Origin: Bradyrhizobium sp. AZCC 2176
Lineage (GTDB): Bacteria > Pseudomonadota > Alphaproteobacteria > Rhizobiales > Xanthobacteraceae
DNA: 64,000 nucleotides
Assembly (NCBI RefSeq): GCF_036924645.1
Contig: NZ_JAZHRX010000001.1
Coordinates: 4,181,501-4,245,500 of the forward strand
Direction: 5' to 3'
Shown here: in pieces, positions 20,422-28,333 of the stretch
Numbering within the stretch: the first letter of the stretch is position 1
Layout of the letters: every line of letters starts with the position of its first letter
Program-made: the position numbers and the translations under genes
The notes under the pieces: model-generated
Database searches by the model: none
The model's input: the letters and a program-made list of their open reading frames with translations, nothing else
Told to the model about the DNA's origin: nothing

Positions 20422-20802
20422 ATGAGCGAGTTGTTCGACAAGGGATTGAAGATCCGCAAGGAAGTGCTCGGTGAGGACTACGTCAATAAATCCATCGCAG
20501 GCGCCGACGAATTCACCCGGACGATGGCAGAATGGTCGACCGAATTTTGCTGGGGGGCATTGTGGGCCCGGCCGGGGCTTGATCGCCGGACGCGGAGCAT
20601 CGTCAATCTTGCGATGCTTGGCGCGCTCAACCGGCCCCATGAGTTGAAGCTGCATGTCAAGGGTGCGCTCAAAAACGGTCTCACCAAGGACGAGATCAAG
20701 GAGATCCTGCTTCAGGTCGCCGTATACTGCGGCGTGCCGTCGGGGATCGACGCATTCCGCAACGCGCGCGAGGCGTTCAACGAGGTCGAAACCAAGCCGT
20801 GA
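20422..20802 (+). CDS. Carboxymuconolactone decarboxylase-family protein (copy 2)
   Basis: PcaC-like protein of 126 residues, closely paralogous to 10022-10405 (shared GLKIRK, NRPHELK, YCGVP and DAFRNARE). No CxxC motif is present. AAAGGAAA precedes ATG 20422 with suitable spacing. It lies 47 bases after MmgE/PrpD copy 2 and 24 bases before the MBL-fold gene, so the three are probably cotranscribed. A true pcaC would normally sit beside pca genes, which are absent; the lactone substrate is therefore probably different. Confidence 0.88.
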   Translation: MSELFDKGLKIRKEVLGEDYVNKSIAGADEFTRTMAEWSTEFCWGALWARPGLDRRTRSIVNLAMLGALNRPHELKLHVKGALKNGLTKDEIKEILLQVAVYCGVPSGIDAFRNAREAFNEVETKP

Positions 20803-20826
20803 ACCGTTAGCCTGTCGGGGGATCGC

Positions 20827-21660
20827 ATGGCCGAGCCGGAATACGAACTGTTCGCCATCCGCTACGCTACGCGCGATGCGCGGCGGAGCGATCATTTCAT
20901 TGGCGGCGACCCGCACGACGGCCCGATGCCGATGGACTATTTCATGTGGCTGGCAAGAGGAGGAGGCCGCACCTTCGTCATCGACACCGGGTTCAACGCG
21001 GAAGTAGCACACAAGCGGAAGCGGACGTTCCTGCGCTGTCCGGTGGAGACGCTCGGTGCGTTCGGCATCGATGCGGGCGCGGTCGAGGATGTCATCCTCA
21101 CCCACCTGCATTACGACCATGTGGGCAATTTCGACCGGTTTCCAAACGCGCGTTTCCATCTCCAGGAGCGCGAGCTTGCCTATGCCACGGGGCGCTTCAT
21201 GCGGTATCCGCGGCTGTCGCATTCATTCGAGGTCGAGGACGTCTGCGGGATTGTACGGCTCAACTACGCGCGCCGTGTCTTGTTCTACGACGGCGACGCG
21301 GAGCTTGCTCCCGGCCTTTCGGTGCATGCGGCAGGCGGCCATTCGGCCGGGCTTCAATTCGTTCGCGTCAGGACCCGCCGGGGATTTGTCGTGCTCGCCT
21401 CCGATGTCAGCCATTTTTACGAGAACATGGCGAGCGAACGTCCGTTCACCACCGCGCTTCATATCGGCGAAATGCTTGAGGGGTTCGATCGGCTGCGGGC
21501 GTTGGCGCCGGATGAGAGCCATATCGTCCCGGGGCATGATCCGCTGGTCATGAAGCTTTATCCGGCGCCTGATCAGGAGCTGGAGGGCATTGCCGTGCGC
21601 CTCGACGTGCCGCCATCGGGCGCCGCGCCGGTTCGCGCTGACTATGCGTCGGGGCACTAA
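20827..21660 (+). CDS. MBL-fold hydrolase, N-acyl homoserine lactonase-like
   Basis: Metallo-beta-lactamase-fold protein of 277 residues. The metal motif THLHYDH has H93, H95, D97 and H98. A downstream GGHSAG histidine, the bridging Asp in LASDVSH and the final PGHD histidine complete a dinuclear zinc site. The layout resembles AHL lactonases (AttM/AiiA class), but the genomic context of decarboxylase and MmgE/PrpD enzymes suggests hydrolysis of a catabolic lactone rather than quorum quenching. It is the last gene of the plus-strand unit. Confidence 0.87.
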   Translation: MAEPEYELFAIRYATRDARRSDHFIGGDPHDGPMPMDYFMWLARGGGRTFVIDTGFNAEVAHKRKRTFLRCPVETLGAFGIDAGAVEDVILTHLHYDHVGNFDRFPNARFHLQERELAYATGRFMRYPRLSHSFEVEDVCGIVRLNYARRVLFYDGDAELAPGLSVHAAGGHSAGLQFVRVRTRRGFVVLASDVSHFYENMASERPFTTALHIGEMLEGFDRLRALAPDESHIVPGHDPLVMKLYPAPDQELEGIAVRLDVPPSGAAPVRADYASGH

Positions 21661-21666
21661 CCGATC

Positions 21667-21683
21667 CCGTTGGAAGCCAACGG
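21667..21683. terminator. Bidirectional hairpin between convergent genes
   Basis: A perfect 7-bp stem CCGTTGG/CCAACGG with a 3-nt loop sits in the 51-bp gap between the convergent MBL and tctC genes. There is no T tract on either side, so termination strength is uncertain. Confidence 0.4.
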
Positions 21684-21711
21684 ATTCGAATGACCGATCC
21701 ATTCGCCGCAC

Positions 21712-22683
21712 CTATTTCTCCATCGCAGCTCTTAGGATCGGCATCAGCCTCGCGGACTCGCTTCTGATCAGGTCGGCGAGGGGCTTCGGTCCGCGGCGGC
21801 CCGGCTCCACGATATCGGCGCCGAGATCTGCCAGCCGCTTTTGCACCGGCTCTTCGCTGAGACCTTTGTTCAAGGCGTCCGCGAGTTTCTCGATGACCGG
21901 TTGCGGCGTGCCGCTTGGCACGAACACCCCGTAAAACGGCGCGCAGTCGAATTCGGGCAGGCCCTGTTCGTGAGACGTCGGCACATCCGGCAGCATTGGA
22001 CTGCGTTTCCTGGCGGCGATTGCCAGGGCCTTGACGGCGCCAGCCCGTACCTGGCTCAACGTTCCGAGTACGGGATCGCATTCATAGTCGATCTCGCCTG
22101 CCAGCATTGCAGTCAACACCGGCGCGGTGCCGGTAAAGGGGACCATGGTCGGCTTGATGCCGATCGCCGTATTGAGAAGGAGGCAGCCGATGTAGGACAC
22201 AGAGCCAAGCCCTGCGTGCCCGGCATTGAGCTTGCCCACGTTGGATTTCGCATAGGCGACAAATTCGCTCAGATTATTGGCGGGAAAGTCTTTGCGGACG
22301 ACCAGCAATTCGGGGTACTCGGCGCTTAGGCCGATCGGCTCGAAATCCTTTTGCGGATCATAACCCAGATTTGGGTAAAACGCCGGCGCCAGCGCATTGG
22401 TGCCGAGATGCCCGGAAAGAATGGTGTAACCGTCGGCCGCAGCGCGAGCGGCGCGAAGCGCGCCGATGGTGCCGCCGGCACCGCCGACATTTTCCACCAC
22501 AAATTTCTGATTGAGATGACGGGTAAAGATATCAGCGACGATCCTGGCCGTGATATCGGCCGGCCCGCCGGCTGCAAAGGGAACGATGATCGTGACGGGT
22601 CTAGCCGGATAATCCTGGGCAGTTGCGTCGTTCATTCCGATCGTTGCCAGAAGAGCAGCCGCTGCGATCAAACGCTTTGCCAC
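21712..22683 (-). CDS. Tripartite tricarboxylate transporter receptor, TctC/Bug family (second)
   Basis: Bug-type periplasmic receptor of 323 residues. The signal peptide ends ATAQ, followed by YPARPVTIIVPFAAGGPAD, NVGGAGGTIGALRAA, ADGYTIL and a conserved DVPTSHEQG segment. GTG at 22683 is preferred because GGAGG lies 6 bases upstream; ATG codons further upstream lack such a site and give an unlikely extension. As with the other Bug protein, no tctAB partner is near. It faces the MBL gene and may bind an acid related to the adjacent catabolic locus. Confidence 0.9.
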   Translation of the reverse strand: MAKRLIAAAALLATIGMNDATAQDYPARPVTIIVPFAAGGPADITARIVADIFTRHLNQKFVVENVGGAGGTIGALRAARAAADGYTILSGHLGTNALAPAFYPNLGYDPQKDFEPIGLSAEYPELLVVRKDFPANNLSEFVAYAKSNVGKLNAGHAGLGSVSYIGCLLLNTAIGIKPTMVPFTGTAPVLTAMLAGEIDYECDPVLGTLSQVRAGAVKALAIAARKRSPMLPDVPTSHEQGLPEFDCAPFYGVFVPSGTPQPVIEKLADALNKGLSEEPVQKRLADLGADIVEPGRRGPKPLADLIRSESARLMPILRAAMEK

Positions 22684-22958
22684 CTGTCGCCTCCCTGACG
22701 TCATTCTTGCTGTGACCATAGGCTGGTTTCGCCGACGGGCAAGTTGCGTTGGCAACATTCCGCGAACAGTCTTGCTGCGCGTGCGGCCCCGGACCTCGGC
22801 AGCCGGGCAGCCAGGCCGGTAAAGAAAAAAGCCATTCCGCAACCGGTTCGCACGGAAATACGCTTCCATTCCACGGTTCGAAAAGGCAAATCGCTTCCAT
22901 TGCCCCATCGGCCGGAAACGACGACATTTGCTTTGCAGATCAACAGATTGGCCGCGCA

Positions 22959-23177
22959 ATGGAACGCTTGAGATACGAGCCGTTTGGCGAACGCCTGGCG
23001 CCCGAAGGGGAAGCAGGGCCGCGCTCACGCGCGTCCAAATATCTGTTGTGGACGGGCACAGGCCTGTTCTGGTCGCTGGTTGCGGCCATCGTGATCGCCC
23101 GCGCCGTCTTCTTCGAGCCGGGCGTCTTTGACGAATTCAGCCGCGTTGCGGCGCTCGCCAAGGACCTGATCTTCTAA
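22959..23177 (+). CDS. Small single-pass membrane protein, hypothetical
   Basis: A 72-residue product: charged N-terminus (about 28 residues), one transmembrane helix (about residues 29-50, GTGLFWSLVAAIVIARAVFF) and a short C-terminal tail ending KDLIF. The family is not recognised. The last 18 bases, including the stop codon, are the first copy of a threefold tandem repeat. It is convergent with the LysR gene, whose stop lies 33 bases beyond. Confidence 0.6.
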   Translation: MERLRYEPFGERLAPEGEAGPRSRASKYLLWTGTGLFWSLVAAIVIARAVFFEPGVFDEFSRVAALAKDLIF

Positions 23178-23213
23178 AAGGACCTGATCTTCTAAAAGGC
23201 CCTGATCTTCTAA
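23160..23213. repeat. Three tandem copies of an 18-bp unit containing a stop codon
   Basis: Units at 23160-23177, 23178-23195 and 23196-23213 are identical except for one base in the third (AAGGCC instead of AAGGAC). Each unit reads KDLIF or KALIF plus TAA in the frame of the upstream small gene, so extra copies lie after its stop. The third copy overlaps the lysR stop codon. It looks like recent replication slippage. Confidence 0.9.
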
Positions 23214-24118
23214 GCCACCTCCGCAACCGGCCTGTCCTGCCAGATGATCCGCTCGAACGCGGTCGCCGCAGGAATTTCTATTCGCCCGGGCACCCTCAGT
23301 TGCCACAGCGTGCGCTCGATCTGCAGGTCGCGCATTGGCACGACCTTGAGCCGGCCCAGCGTGACCTGATCGGTAATCGTCGCGCTGGAGACGATGGCGA
23401 CGCCGAGGCCGGCGGTTACCGCCTGCTTGATCGCCTCGGTGCTGCCGATCTCCAGCGTGCGCCTGGGTTCAATGCCCCCAGCAGCCAGCGCCTGCGCCAC
23501 CACCTCGCGCGATCCGGAACCGGGCTCGCGCACGATCAGCACTTCATCGCAAAGCGCCGCGCCGTCGATGGTGCGCTCGGCCGCCGCGAAACGGTGCTGC
23601 GGATCGACGATCAAGCTCATCACGTCGGTGTGCCAGGCATGGCTCTCGAGCTCATCATCTTCGACCGGACCCTCCACCAGCGCGATCTCGATATCATGCG
23701 CCAGCATGAGATCGGCGATGTCCCTGGTATTCGCGATCACGAGATGCAGGTCGATCCCGGGATATGTCTGGTGAAACGTTCCGAGATAGTTCGATATCAT
23801 GTAAGTCGCGATCGTGGTGGACGCGCCGATGCGCAGCGATCCGCTGTCGAGATTGCGCAGCGACAACAATTCGTCCTCCGCCGCGCGCTCGGCCGCAAAC
23901 AGCGCCTCCGCATGCCGCGCCAGCGCCAGTCCCTCCCGTGTCGGCCGCACACCTTTCGGCGTCCGGTCGAGCAGGCGGCAGCCGACCTGAAGCTCGAAAT
24001 CCCGCACCCCCTTTGAGATCGCGGGCTGGCTGATATGGAGGGCGTCGGCCGCGCGCGAGAAGCTTCCGGTTCTCACCACTGTGGTGAACAGGCGCAGCAA
24101 ATGCAGGTTTAAGGACAT
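23210..24118 (-). CDS. LysR-family transcriptional regulator
   Basis: Regulator of 302 residues: N-terminal winged HTH (about 1-62, with FSRAADALHISQPAISKGVRDFE) and a periplasmic-binding-like effector domain (about 90-295). It is divergent from the YeiH-type exporter gene with an 85-bp gap, the classic LysR-target arrangement and the same pairing as E. coli yeiE/yeiH. Regulation of that transporter, in response to a sulfur or carboxylate ligand, is therefore likely but inferred. Start at ATG 24118. Confidence 0.92.
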   Translation of the reverse strand: MSLNLHLLRLFTTVVRTGSFSRAADALHISQPAISKGVRDFELQVGCRLLDRTPKGVRPTREGLALARHAEALFAAERAAEDELLSLRNLDSGSLRIGASTTIATYMISNYLGTFHQTYPGIDLHLVIANTRDIADLMLAHDIEIALVEGPVEDDELESHAWHTDVMSLIVDPQHRFAAAERTIDGAALCDEVLIVREPGSGSREVVAQALAAGGIEPRRTLEIGSTEAIKQAVTAGLGVAIVSSATITDQVTLGRLKVVPMRDLQIERTLWQLRVPGRIEIPAATAFERIIWQDRPVAEVA

Positions 24119-24136
24119 AACTTCCCTTTATCGGGT

Positions 24137-24172
24137 CAGATCGAAAATATATTACCCAACTATCGCGATCTG
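24137..24172. promoter_or_regulatory. Candidate LysR binding site between lysR and the exporter
   Basis: CAGATCG (24137-24143) and CGATCTG (24166-24172) form a 7-bp inverted repeat with a 22-bp AT-rich centre, inside the divergent intergenic gap. Size and position suit a LysR-type tetramer footprint. There is no experimental basis. Confidence 0.4.
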
Positions 24173-24203
24173 GCGCATAGATTTTTCTCCCCGGGAGAAA
24201 TTA

Positions 24204-25262
24204 GTGCCGCAGGACGAGGAATTTTCCGCCCCAGGAAATGGGCCGGCTAGCATCAGCCGTGTTGCAGCGCTCATTCCCGGCGTTCTCCTTTGCATCGTGG
24301 TCGCCGGCATCTCGGCTACCCTCGAAGCCGCGGAACGGCGCCTGTTTGCGCACCCCTATGTGGAGGCGCTGGTCCTGGCGATCCTGCTCGGCATGGCCGT
24401 GCGCAGCTTCTGGAATCCGTCCGAGCGCTGGCAGGCTGGCATCGCCTTCAGCGCCAAGCAGCTGCTCGAGGTAGCCGTGATGCTGCTCGGCGCATCCATC
24501 AGCTTTGCCGCGATCGCGGCGTCCGGCGCTGCCTTGCTTGGCGCGATTGCCGCGACTGTCGTCGTGACGCTCGGCCTCAGCTTCGGCGTCGGCCGCATGC
24601 TCGGACTGTCGACGCGGCTTTCGATCCTGATCGCCTGCGGCAACTCGATCTGCGGTAATTCGGCGATTGCCGCAGTTGCGCCGGTCATCGGCGCCGATGG
24701 CGACGATATCGCGTCCTCGATCTCCTTCACCGCGATACTCGGCGTGATGATGGTGCTGGGGCTGCCGCTGCTCATTCCGCTCTTGCACTTGTCCGCAACG
24801 CAATATGGAATTCTCGCCGGCCTCACGGTCTACGCCGTCCCGCAAGTGCTTGCCGCAACCGTGCCTGCAGGCCTCGTCAGCACGCAGGTCGGCACGCTGG
24901 TGAAGTTGGTGCGCGTATTAATGCTGGGGCCGATCGTGGTGGGACTTTCGCTGCTCGCCCCGCGTCTGCATGGCGGAGGGCACGGCAGGACGACGGTCGG
25001 CTTCTTCCGGCTCGTGCCCTGGTTCATTCTCGGTTTTCTCGCACTTTCCGTTTTGCGCTCGCTCGATATCGTACCCGCAACGGTGATCGGTCCGCTGACG
25101 GCGGTCACTGGCTTCCTCACCGTCGTGTCGATGGCGGCACTCGGCCTTGGCGTCGACGTTCGCGTTCTCGCCACCGTCGGCGGCAGGGTGACAGCGGCCG
25201 TGACATTGTCGCTCATGCTCCTGCTCGCGATCAGCATCGGCCTGATTCATATGTTCAACTAA
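24204..25262 (+). CDS. YeiH/UPF0324 family putative sulfate exporter
   Basis: Polytopic membrane protein of 352 residues with about ten hydrophobic segments. The family motif region ACGNSICGNSAIAAVAPVIGA lies near the middle, followed by FTAILGVMMVLGLPLL and YAVPQVLAATVPAG. Family members are annotated as putative sulfate/sulfite exporters, mainly from association with sulfonate catabolism. GTG at 24204 is chosen because GGGAG (24193-24197) lies 6 bases upstream and the protein begins sensibly there; an earlier in-frame ATG overlaps lysR. A desulfinase-like gene lies 1 kb downstream, consistent with a need to dispose of sulfite or sulfate. Confidence 0.85.
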   Translation: MPQDEEFSAPGNGPASISRVAALIPGVLLCIVVAGISATLEAAERRLFAHPYVEALVLAILLGMAVRSFWNPSERWQAGIAFSAKQLLEVAVMLLGASISFAAIAASGAALLGAIAATVVVTLGLSFGVGRMLGLSTRLSILIACGNSICGNSAIAAVAPVIGADGDDIASSISFTAILGVMMVLGLPLLIPLLHLSATQYGILAGLTVYAVPQVLAATVPAGLVSTQVGTLVKLVRVLMLGPIVVGLSLLAPRLHGGGHGRTTVGFFRLVPWFILGFLALSVLRSLDIVPATVIGPLTAVTGFLTVVSMAALGLGVDVRVLATVGGRVTAAVTLSLMLLLAISIGLIHMFN

Positions 25263-25288
25263 AGCCTGCACGGCATCGGTCGAGCTGA

Positions 25289-26131
25289 TCAGTCCAGTCT
25301 GAAACCGATGCGTCTCACATAGGCGCCGAAGTCCGCGCGCTCGGGGCGCGCATATTGCCGCGCCTTGTCCTCCGACCAGCCATAGGTTTCGGCCGATCCG
25401 AACTCGCTGGCATAGCGCTGAGCCGCATAGGGCTGGGCTGCCGCGCGGCGTCGATCGTAGGCCTCGATGGCATCATCGAGCCCGTCTTCCAGAAACGTGT
25501 TGTGGTGCACGGTCACGGACAGCGGAAGCCGCATGCTGAGCTGCGGCGCCTCGGCAGGATATCCCACGGCTAGGCCCGCTACCGGGAAAACATGGTCGGG
25601 AAGTTTCAGGAGTTTTGACAGCGCGTCGGAGTGATTGCGGACCGCGCTGATCGGGCAGACACCCAGGCCTTCAGCCTCGGCCGCGATTACGAACGCGGAC
25701 AGGGCGATCGCCGCATCGACGGCGGCATTGAAGAACGCGTCAAGGTGATCATTGGCAAAATGCCGGTCGCGCAAGCTGTGGATTCGACGCTGCCGCCGAT
25801 TATTGCCGCAGAAGATGAGAAGGTTAGGAACGTTCGCGAGCCATTTCTGGCCCAGCGGCCCGTCTGCCAGCAGCGCGCCGATCTGTGATTTTAGGGATGG
25901 TGCGTCGATGATGATAATGTCGCGCTGCTGGAGATCGCTTTTGGTCGGCGCGCATAGTGCCAGGGCGCATAGCCGCCGCAAGGTCAGGTACGGAATGGTG
26001 TCGGATCGGAATTTTCGTACCGAGCCGCGAGCGGCCAACTGATTGAGGAGGGACGGGGCGTCGCCGGCGAATTCCACGTCCGCAGCATCAGGACCGAAGC
26101 GATCGACAAGCGGGGTTCTCGAATTGGACAT
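25289..26131 (-). CDS. Nitroreductase-family FMN oxidoreductase
   Basis: Product of 280 residues with the nitroreductase FMN-binding start RGSVRKFRSD (about residue 36), CAPTKSDLQQRDIIII, a central helical segment (DAAIALSAFVIAAEAEGLGVCPISAVRN) and PVAGLAVGYP near the C-terminal third. The ATG at 26131 has GGAG about 10 bases upstream; a GTG at 26146 would add five residues. It is convergent with the exporter gene and divergent from the acyl-CoA dehydrogenase homologue. Members reduce nitroaromatics, quinones or flavins; its physiological substrate cannot be told. Confidence 0.85.
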   Translation of the reverse strand: MSNSRTPLVDRFGPDAADVEFAGDAPSLLNQLAARGSVRKFRSDTIPYLTLRRLCALALCAPTKSDLQQRDIIIIDAPSLKSQIGALLADGPLGQKWLANVPNLLIFCGNNRRQRRIHSLRDRHFANDHLDAFFNAAVDAAIALSAFVIAAEAEGLGVCPISAVRNHSDALSKLLKLPDHVFPVAGLAVGYPAEAPQLSMRLPLSVTVHHNTFLEDGLDDAIEAYDRRRAAAQPYAAQRYASEFGSAETYGWSEDKARQYARPERADFGAYVRRIGFRLD

Positions 26132-26309
26132 CTCGAAGGTCTCCACGGGTGCCGCGCAATAACGTCAGGTCCGCACGCGATAGGCAAGGCTGGGAGGAGT
26201 GCCGAACCCGGCCGGCGTCAAGACGAGACACAAATTATTCGTTTGCCTTTTGTACTGCTTCGGAGCCGAATGATCGAAAAGCGATACCGTTCCCGGGGAG
26301 AAGGTTCCG

Positions 26310-27521
26310 ATGGATATGAAACTGTCGCCCGAGCAAATGAAGCTCCGCAGCGCGGCGCGTGAATTGGCCGAATCCGAATTCGCGCCGAAGGCGGCGGAGG
26401 TCGATCGAACCGAAGCCTACCCTTTCGACAACGTGGCCGCTCTGAAGGCCGCGGGCTTCATGGGCTACACAATTCCGGAATCCTATGGCGGCCGGGGCGG
26501 CAGTTACTTCGAGGCCGCCCTGATCATCGAAGAAATGGCGCGGGTATGCGGGGCGACAGGCCGCATTACGGTCGAGGCCAACATGGGCGCCATCTCTGCG
26601 GTCATGCAGTATGGCACCGAGAAGCAGAAGCGGCTGGGAGCCGATCTCGTTCTTTCCGGCGACAAGCCGGCGATTTGCATCACCGAGCCGGAAGCCGGAT
26701 CGGCGGCGACCGAGATGACGACGCGCGCAGACAAGCATGGCAACACCTACGTGATCCGAGGCAAGAAGCACTGGATCACGGGGGGCGGGGTCTCCAGGCT
26801 GCATCTGATTTTCGCCCGGGTATTCGACGAGCGGGGCGAAGAGCAGGGGATCGGCGGCTTCCTCGCCCTCAAGGGGGCGCCCGGCCTGATCATCGGCAAG
26901 CGCGAGCCCGCAATGGGCCTTCGCGGCATCCCCGAGACAGAGATCATTTTCGAAGACCTGGAAATCCCTGAGGATATGCTGGTGCTGCCGCCGCGCGGGC
27001 TTCGGCGCGGATTTGCGGACCTCATCGACGCTTATAACAGCCAGCGGGTGGGCGCCGGAACGGTCGCGCTCGGGCTCGCACAGGGGGCGTTCGAGAAGGC
27101 CATGACCTTCGTGAAGGAGCGCAAGCAGTTCGGACGGCCGATCGCCGAATTTCAGGGCCTGCAGTGGATGCTGGCCGACATGGCGGTAGCGCTCAATGCC
27201 GCGAGGCTGTCGCTTCACCAGGCTGCGCTTAGCGCCGATCCGTTCCCGGATCCTCTGCTCGCGGCGCAGGCGAAGATCATCGCATCCGAGACGGCCAACG
27301 CGGTTACGAACCAGGCACTGCAGCTCTTCGGCGCCAGGGGCTACTCGCGGGATTATCCGCTCGAACGCATGGTTCGGGATGCCCGCATGTTCACGATTGC
27401 CGGCGGCACGGCGCAGGTGCTGAGGACATTGGTGGCGTCAAGGATTCTCGACACCAAAATCCCGCAGACCCGCAACGGATATTTGGAGGCGGTTCATGCT
27501 CCGTCCCTCGCGGCGAAGTAA
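26310..27521 (+). CDS. Acyl-CoA dehydrogenase superfamily protein; candidate 3-sulfinopropionyl-CoA desulfinase
   Basis: A 403-residue flavoprotein with the full ACAD layout: helical N-domain (1-120), beta domain with ITEPEAGS (125-132) and WITGGG, and helical C-domain (235-385). Neither usual catalytic-base position is acidic. The IVD-type helix position is Gln245 (NSQR), and the MCAD-type position is Gly365 (IAGGTAQ instead of YEGT). Arg85 is present in GATGRITVEA. The known desulfinase AcdDPN7 of Advenella has Gln, Gly and a sulfinate-contacting Arg84 at these places and no dehydrogenase activity. The match in pattern and numbering suggests the same chemistry, releasing sulfite from 3-sulfinopropionyl-CoA to give propionyl-CoA-level products. 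Function is inferred; ordinary ACAD activity looks unlikely. Confidence 0.7.
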   Translation: MDMKLSPEQMKLRSAARELAESEFAPKAAEVDRTEAYPFDNVAALKAAGFMGYTIPESYGGRGGSYFEAALIIEEMARVCGATGRITVEANMGAISAVMQYGTEKQKRLGADLVLSGDKPAICITEPEAGSAATEMTTRADKHGNTYVIRGKKHWITGGGVSRLHLIFARVFDERGEEQGIGGFLALKGAPGLIIGKREPAMGLRGIPETEIIFEDLEIPEDMLVLPPRGLRRGFADLIDAYNSQRVGAGTVALGLAQGAFEKAMTFVKERKQFGRPIAEFQGLQWMLADMAVALNAARLSLHQAALSADPFPDPLLAAQAKIIASETANAVTNQALQLFGARGYSRDYPLERMVRDARMFTIAGGTAQVLRTLVASRILDTKIPQTRNGYLEAVHAPSLAAK

Positions 27522-27532
27522 TCGCCGCGGGT

Positions 27533-27738
27533 TCACACCGCGCGGCTATGCGTTGCGGCGGAATGCGCAAGATGGGCGTCGAACGCCGACGCGACACTGC
27601 GTACCAGAAATTCCGCGCCATCGCTGATCGAAAGCCAGTCATCGATCATCGTCACGGCGCCGTCGGCGATGAGGCTCTCGATCCGTCGCCGATCGACGAT
27701 CGCGGATCGAAGGTCGCGGCCGTGTAGCCGGCCATCGC
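27533..27738 (-). pseudogene. Unidentified C-terminal gene fragment
   Basis: A minus-strand frame ending at TGA (27535-27533) reads about 60 residues with protein-like composition (LIADGAVTMIDDWLSIS, RSVASAFDAHLAH), but no start or upstream continuation is found. It abuts the norD remnant at about 27739. It may be the tail of a gene cut by a rearrangement, or a chance frame. Family not recognised. Confidence 0.25.
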
Positions 27739-28026
27739 ATGCTCGACGTAGAGAAGGAAGCGCTGCTCGTCCTCGCCCGTGGGCTTTCCGCCTGCAGGGA
27801 CCATCACAGCATCCTGACTTTTACCTCGCGACGGCGCTCCTGGGTACGCGTCGAGACCGTCAAGTCGTTCGAGGAGCCGATGGGAGTTGCCGTCGAGCGA
27901 CGCATCGGCGCGCTCAAGCCGGGCTACTACACGCGCATCGGCGCGGCGGTGCGCCATGCCGCTGCCCAACTCGCCAGTCAGCCGCAGCGCAAGAAGCTGC
28001 TGCTGGTGCTGACCGACGGGAAGAGC
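27739..28026 (+). pseudogene. norD: norD remnant (VWA-domain fragment)
   Basis: About 95 residues matching the C-terminal VWA domain of NorD, the nitric-oxide-reductase activation protein: MLDVEKEALLVLA, ILTFTSRRRSWVRVETVK, RRIGALKPGYYTRIGAA and KKLLLVLTDGK. The upstream part, including the MIDAS DxSxS motif, is missing and the reading ends just after DGK, where the remaining approximately 50 residues should continue. No norCBQ genes are present. This is a degraded leftover, probably deposited by a deletion or rearrangement. The attribution is by motif recall. Confidence 0.65.
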
Positions 28027-28333
28027 GCCATTACTGATGCAAACTCATCCATCGGCTAGATTTCTACCGTCTTGGATTGAAACATCTGTGAACCTTTTGG
28101 CGATGTGCCGCCCGCCCGCTCTTGTAAACGCTTCCCTCACGATTGCGGTAGTTTCGCCAGCGTGTGATCGCCTTTGCGCGGCTGCACCAAAAAGAGTATA
28201 AGCAATGATACGCGAGTCTTCGATGCCATCCCAGGGTCGAGGGTTTTCGCTTGATAAAGGTATTCGCTGCGGTAGGGCCCGATGCCTGCCGTCCCGGACC
28301 CACCGGGCGTCCGGCCGCTTAACGAGATCGTGC
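28027..28333. other. Gene-less stretch
   Basis: No credible gene is seen between the norD remnant and the phosphatase-like gene. A minus-strand open frame exists but has no recognised features or ribosome binding site. The stretch is probably decayed DNA plus the promoter of the downstream gene. Confidence 0.5.

Noticed and set aside
20827..21660. Quorum-quenching AHL lactonase
   Set aside because: The fold and metal motif fit, but no luxI/luxR genes are near and the neighbours are catabolic; only a generic lactonase-like call is justified.
22704..23028. N-terminal extension of the second TctC protein
   Set aside because: No ribosome binding site, Arg/Gly-rich composition; GTG 22683 has GGAGG and a proper signal peptide.
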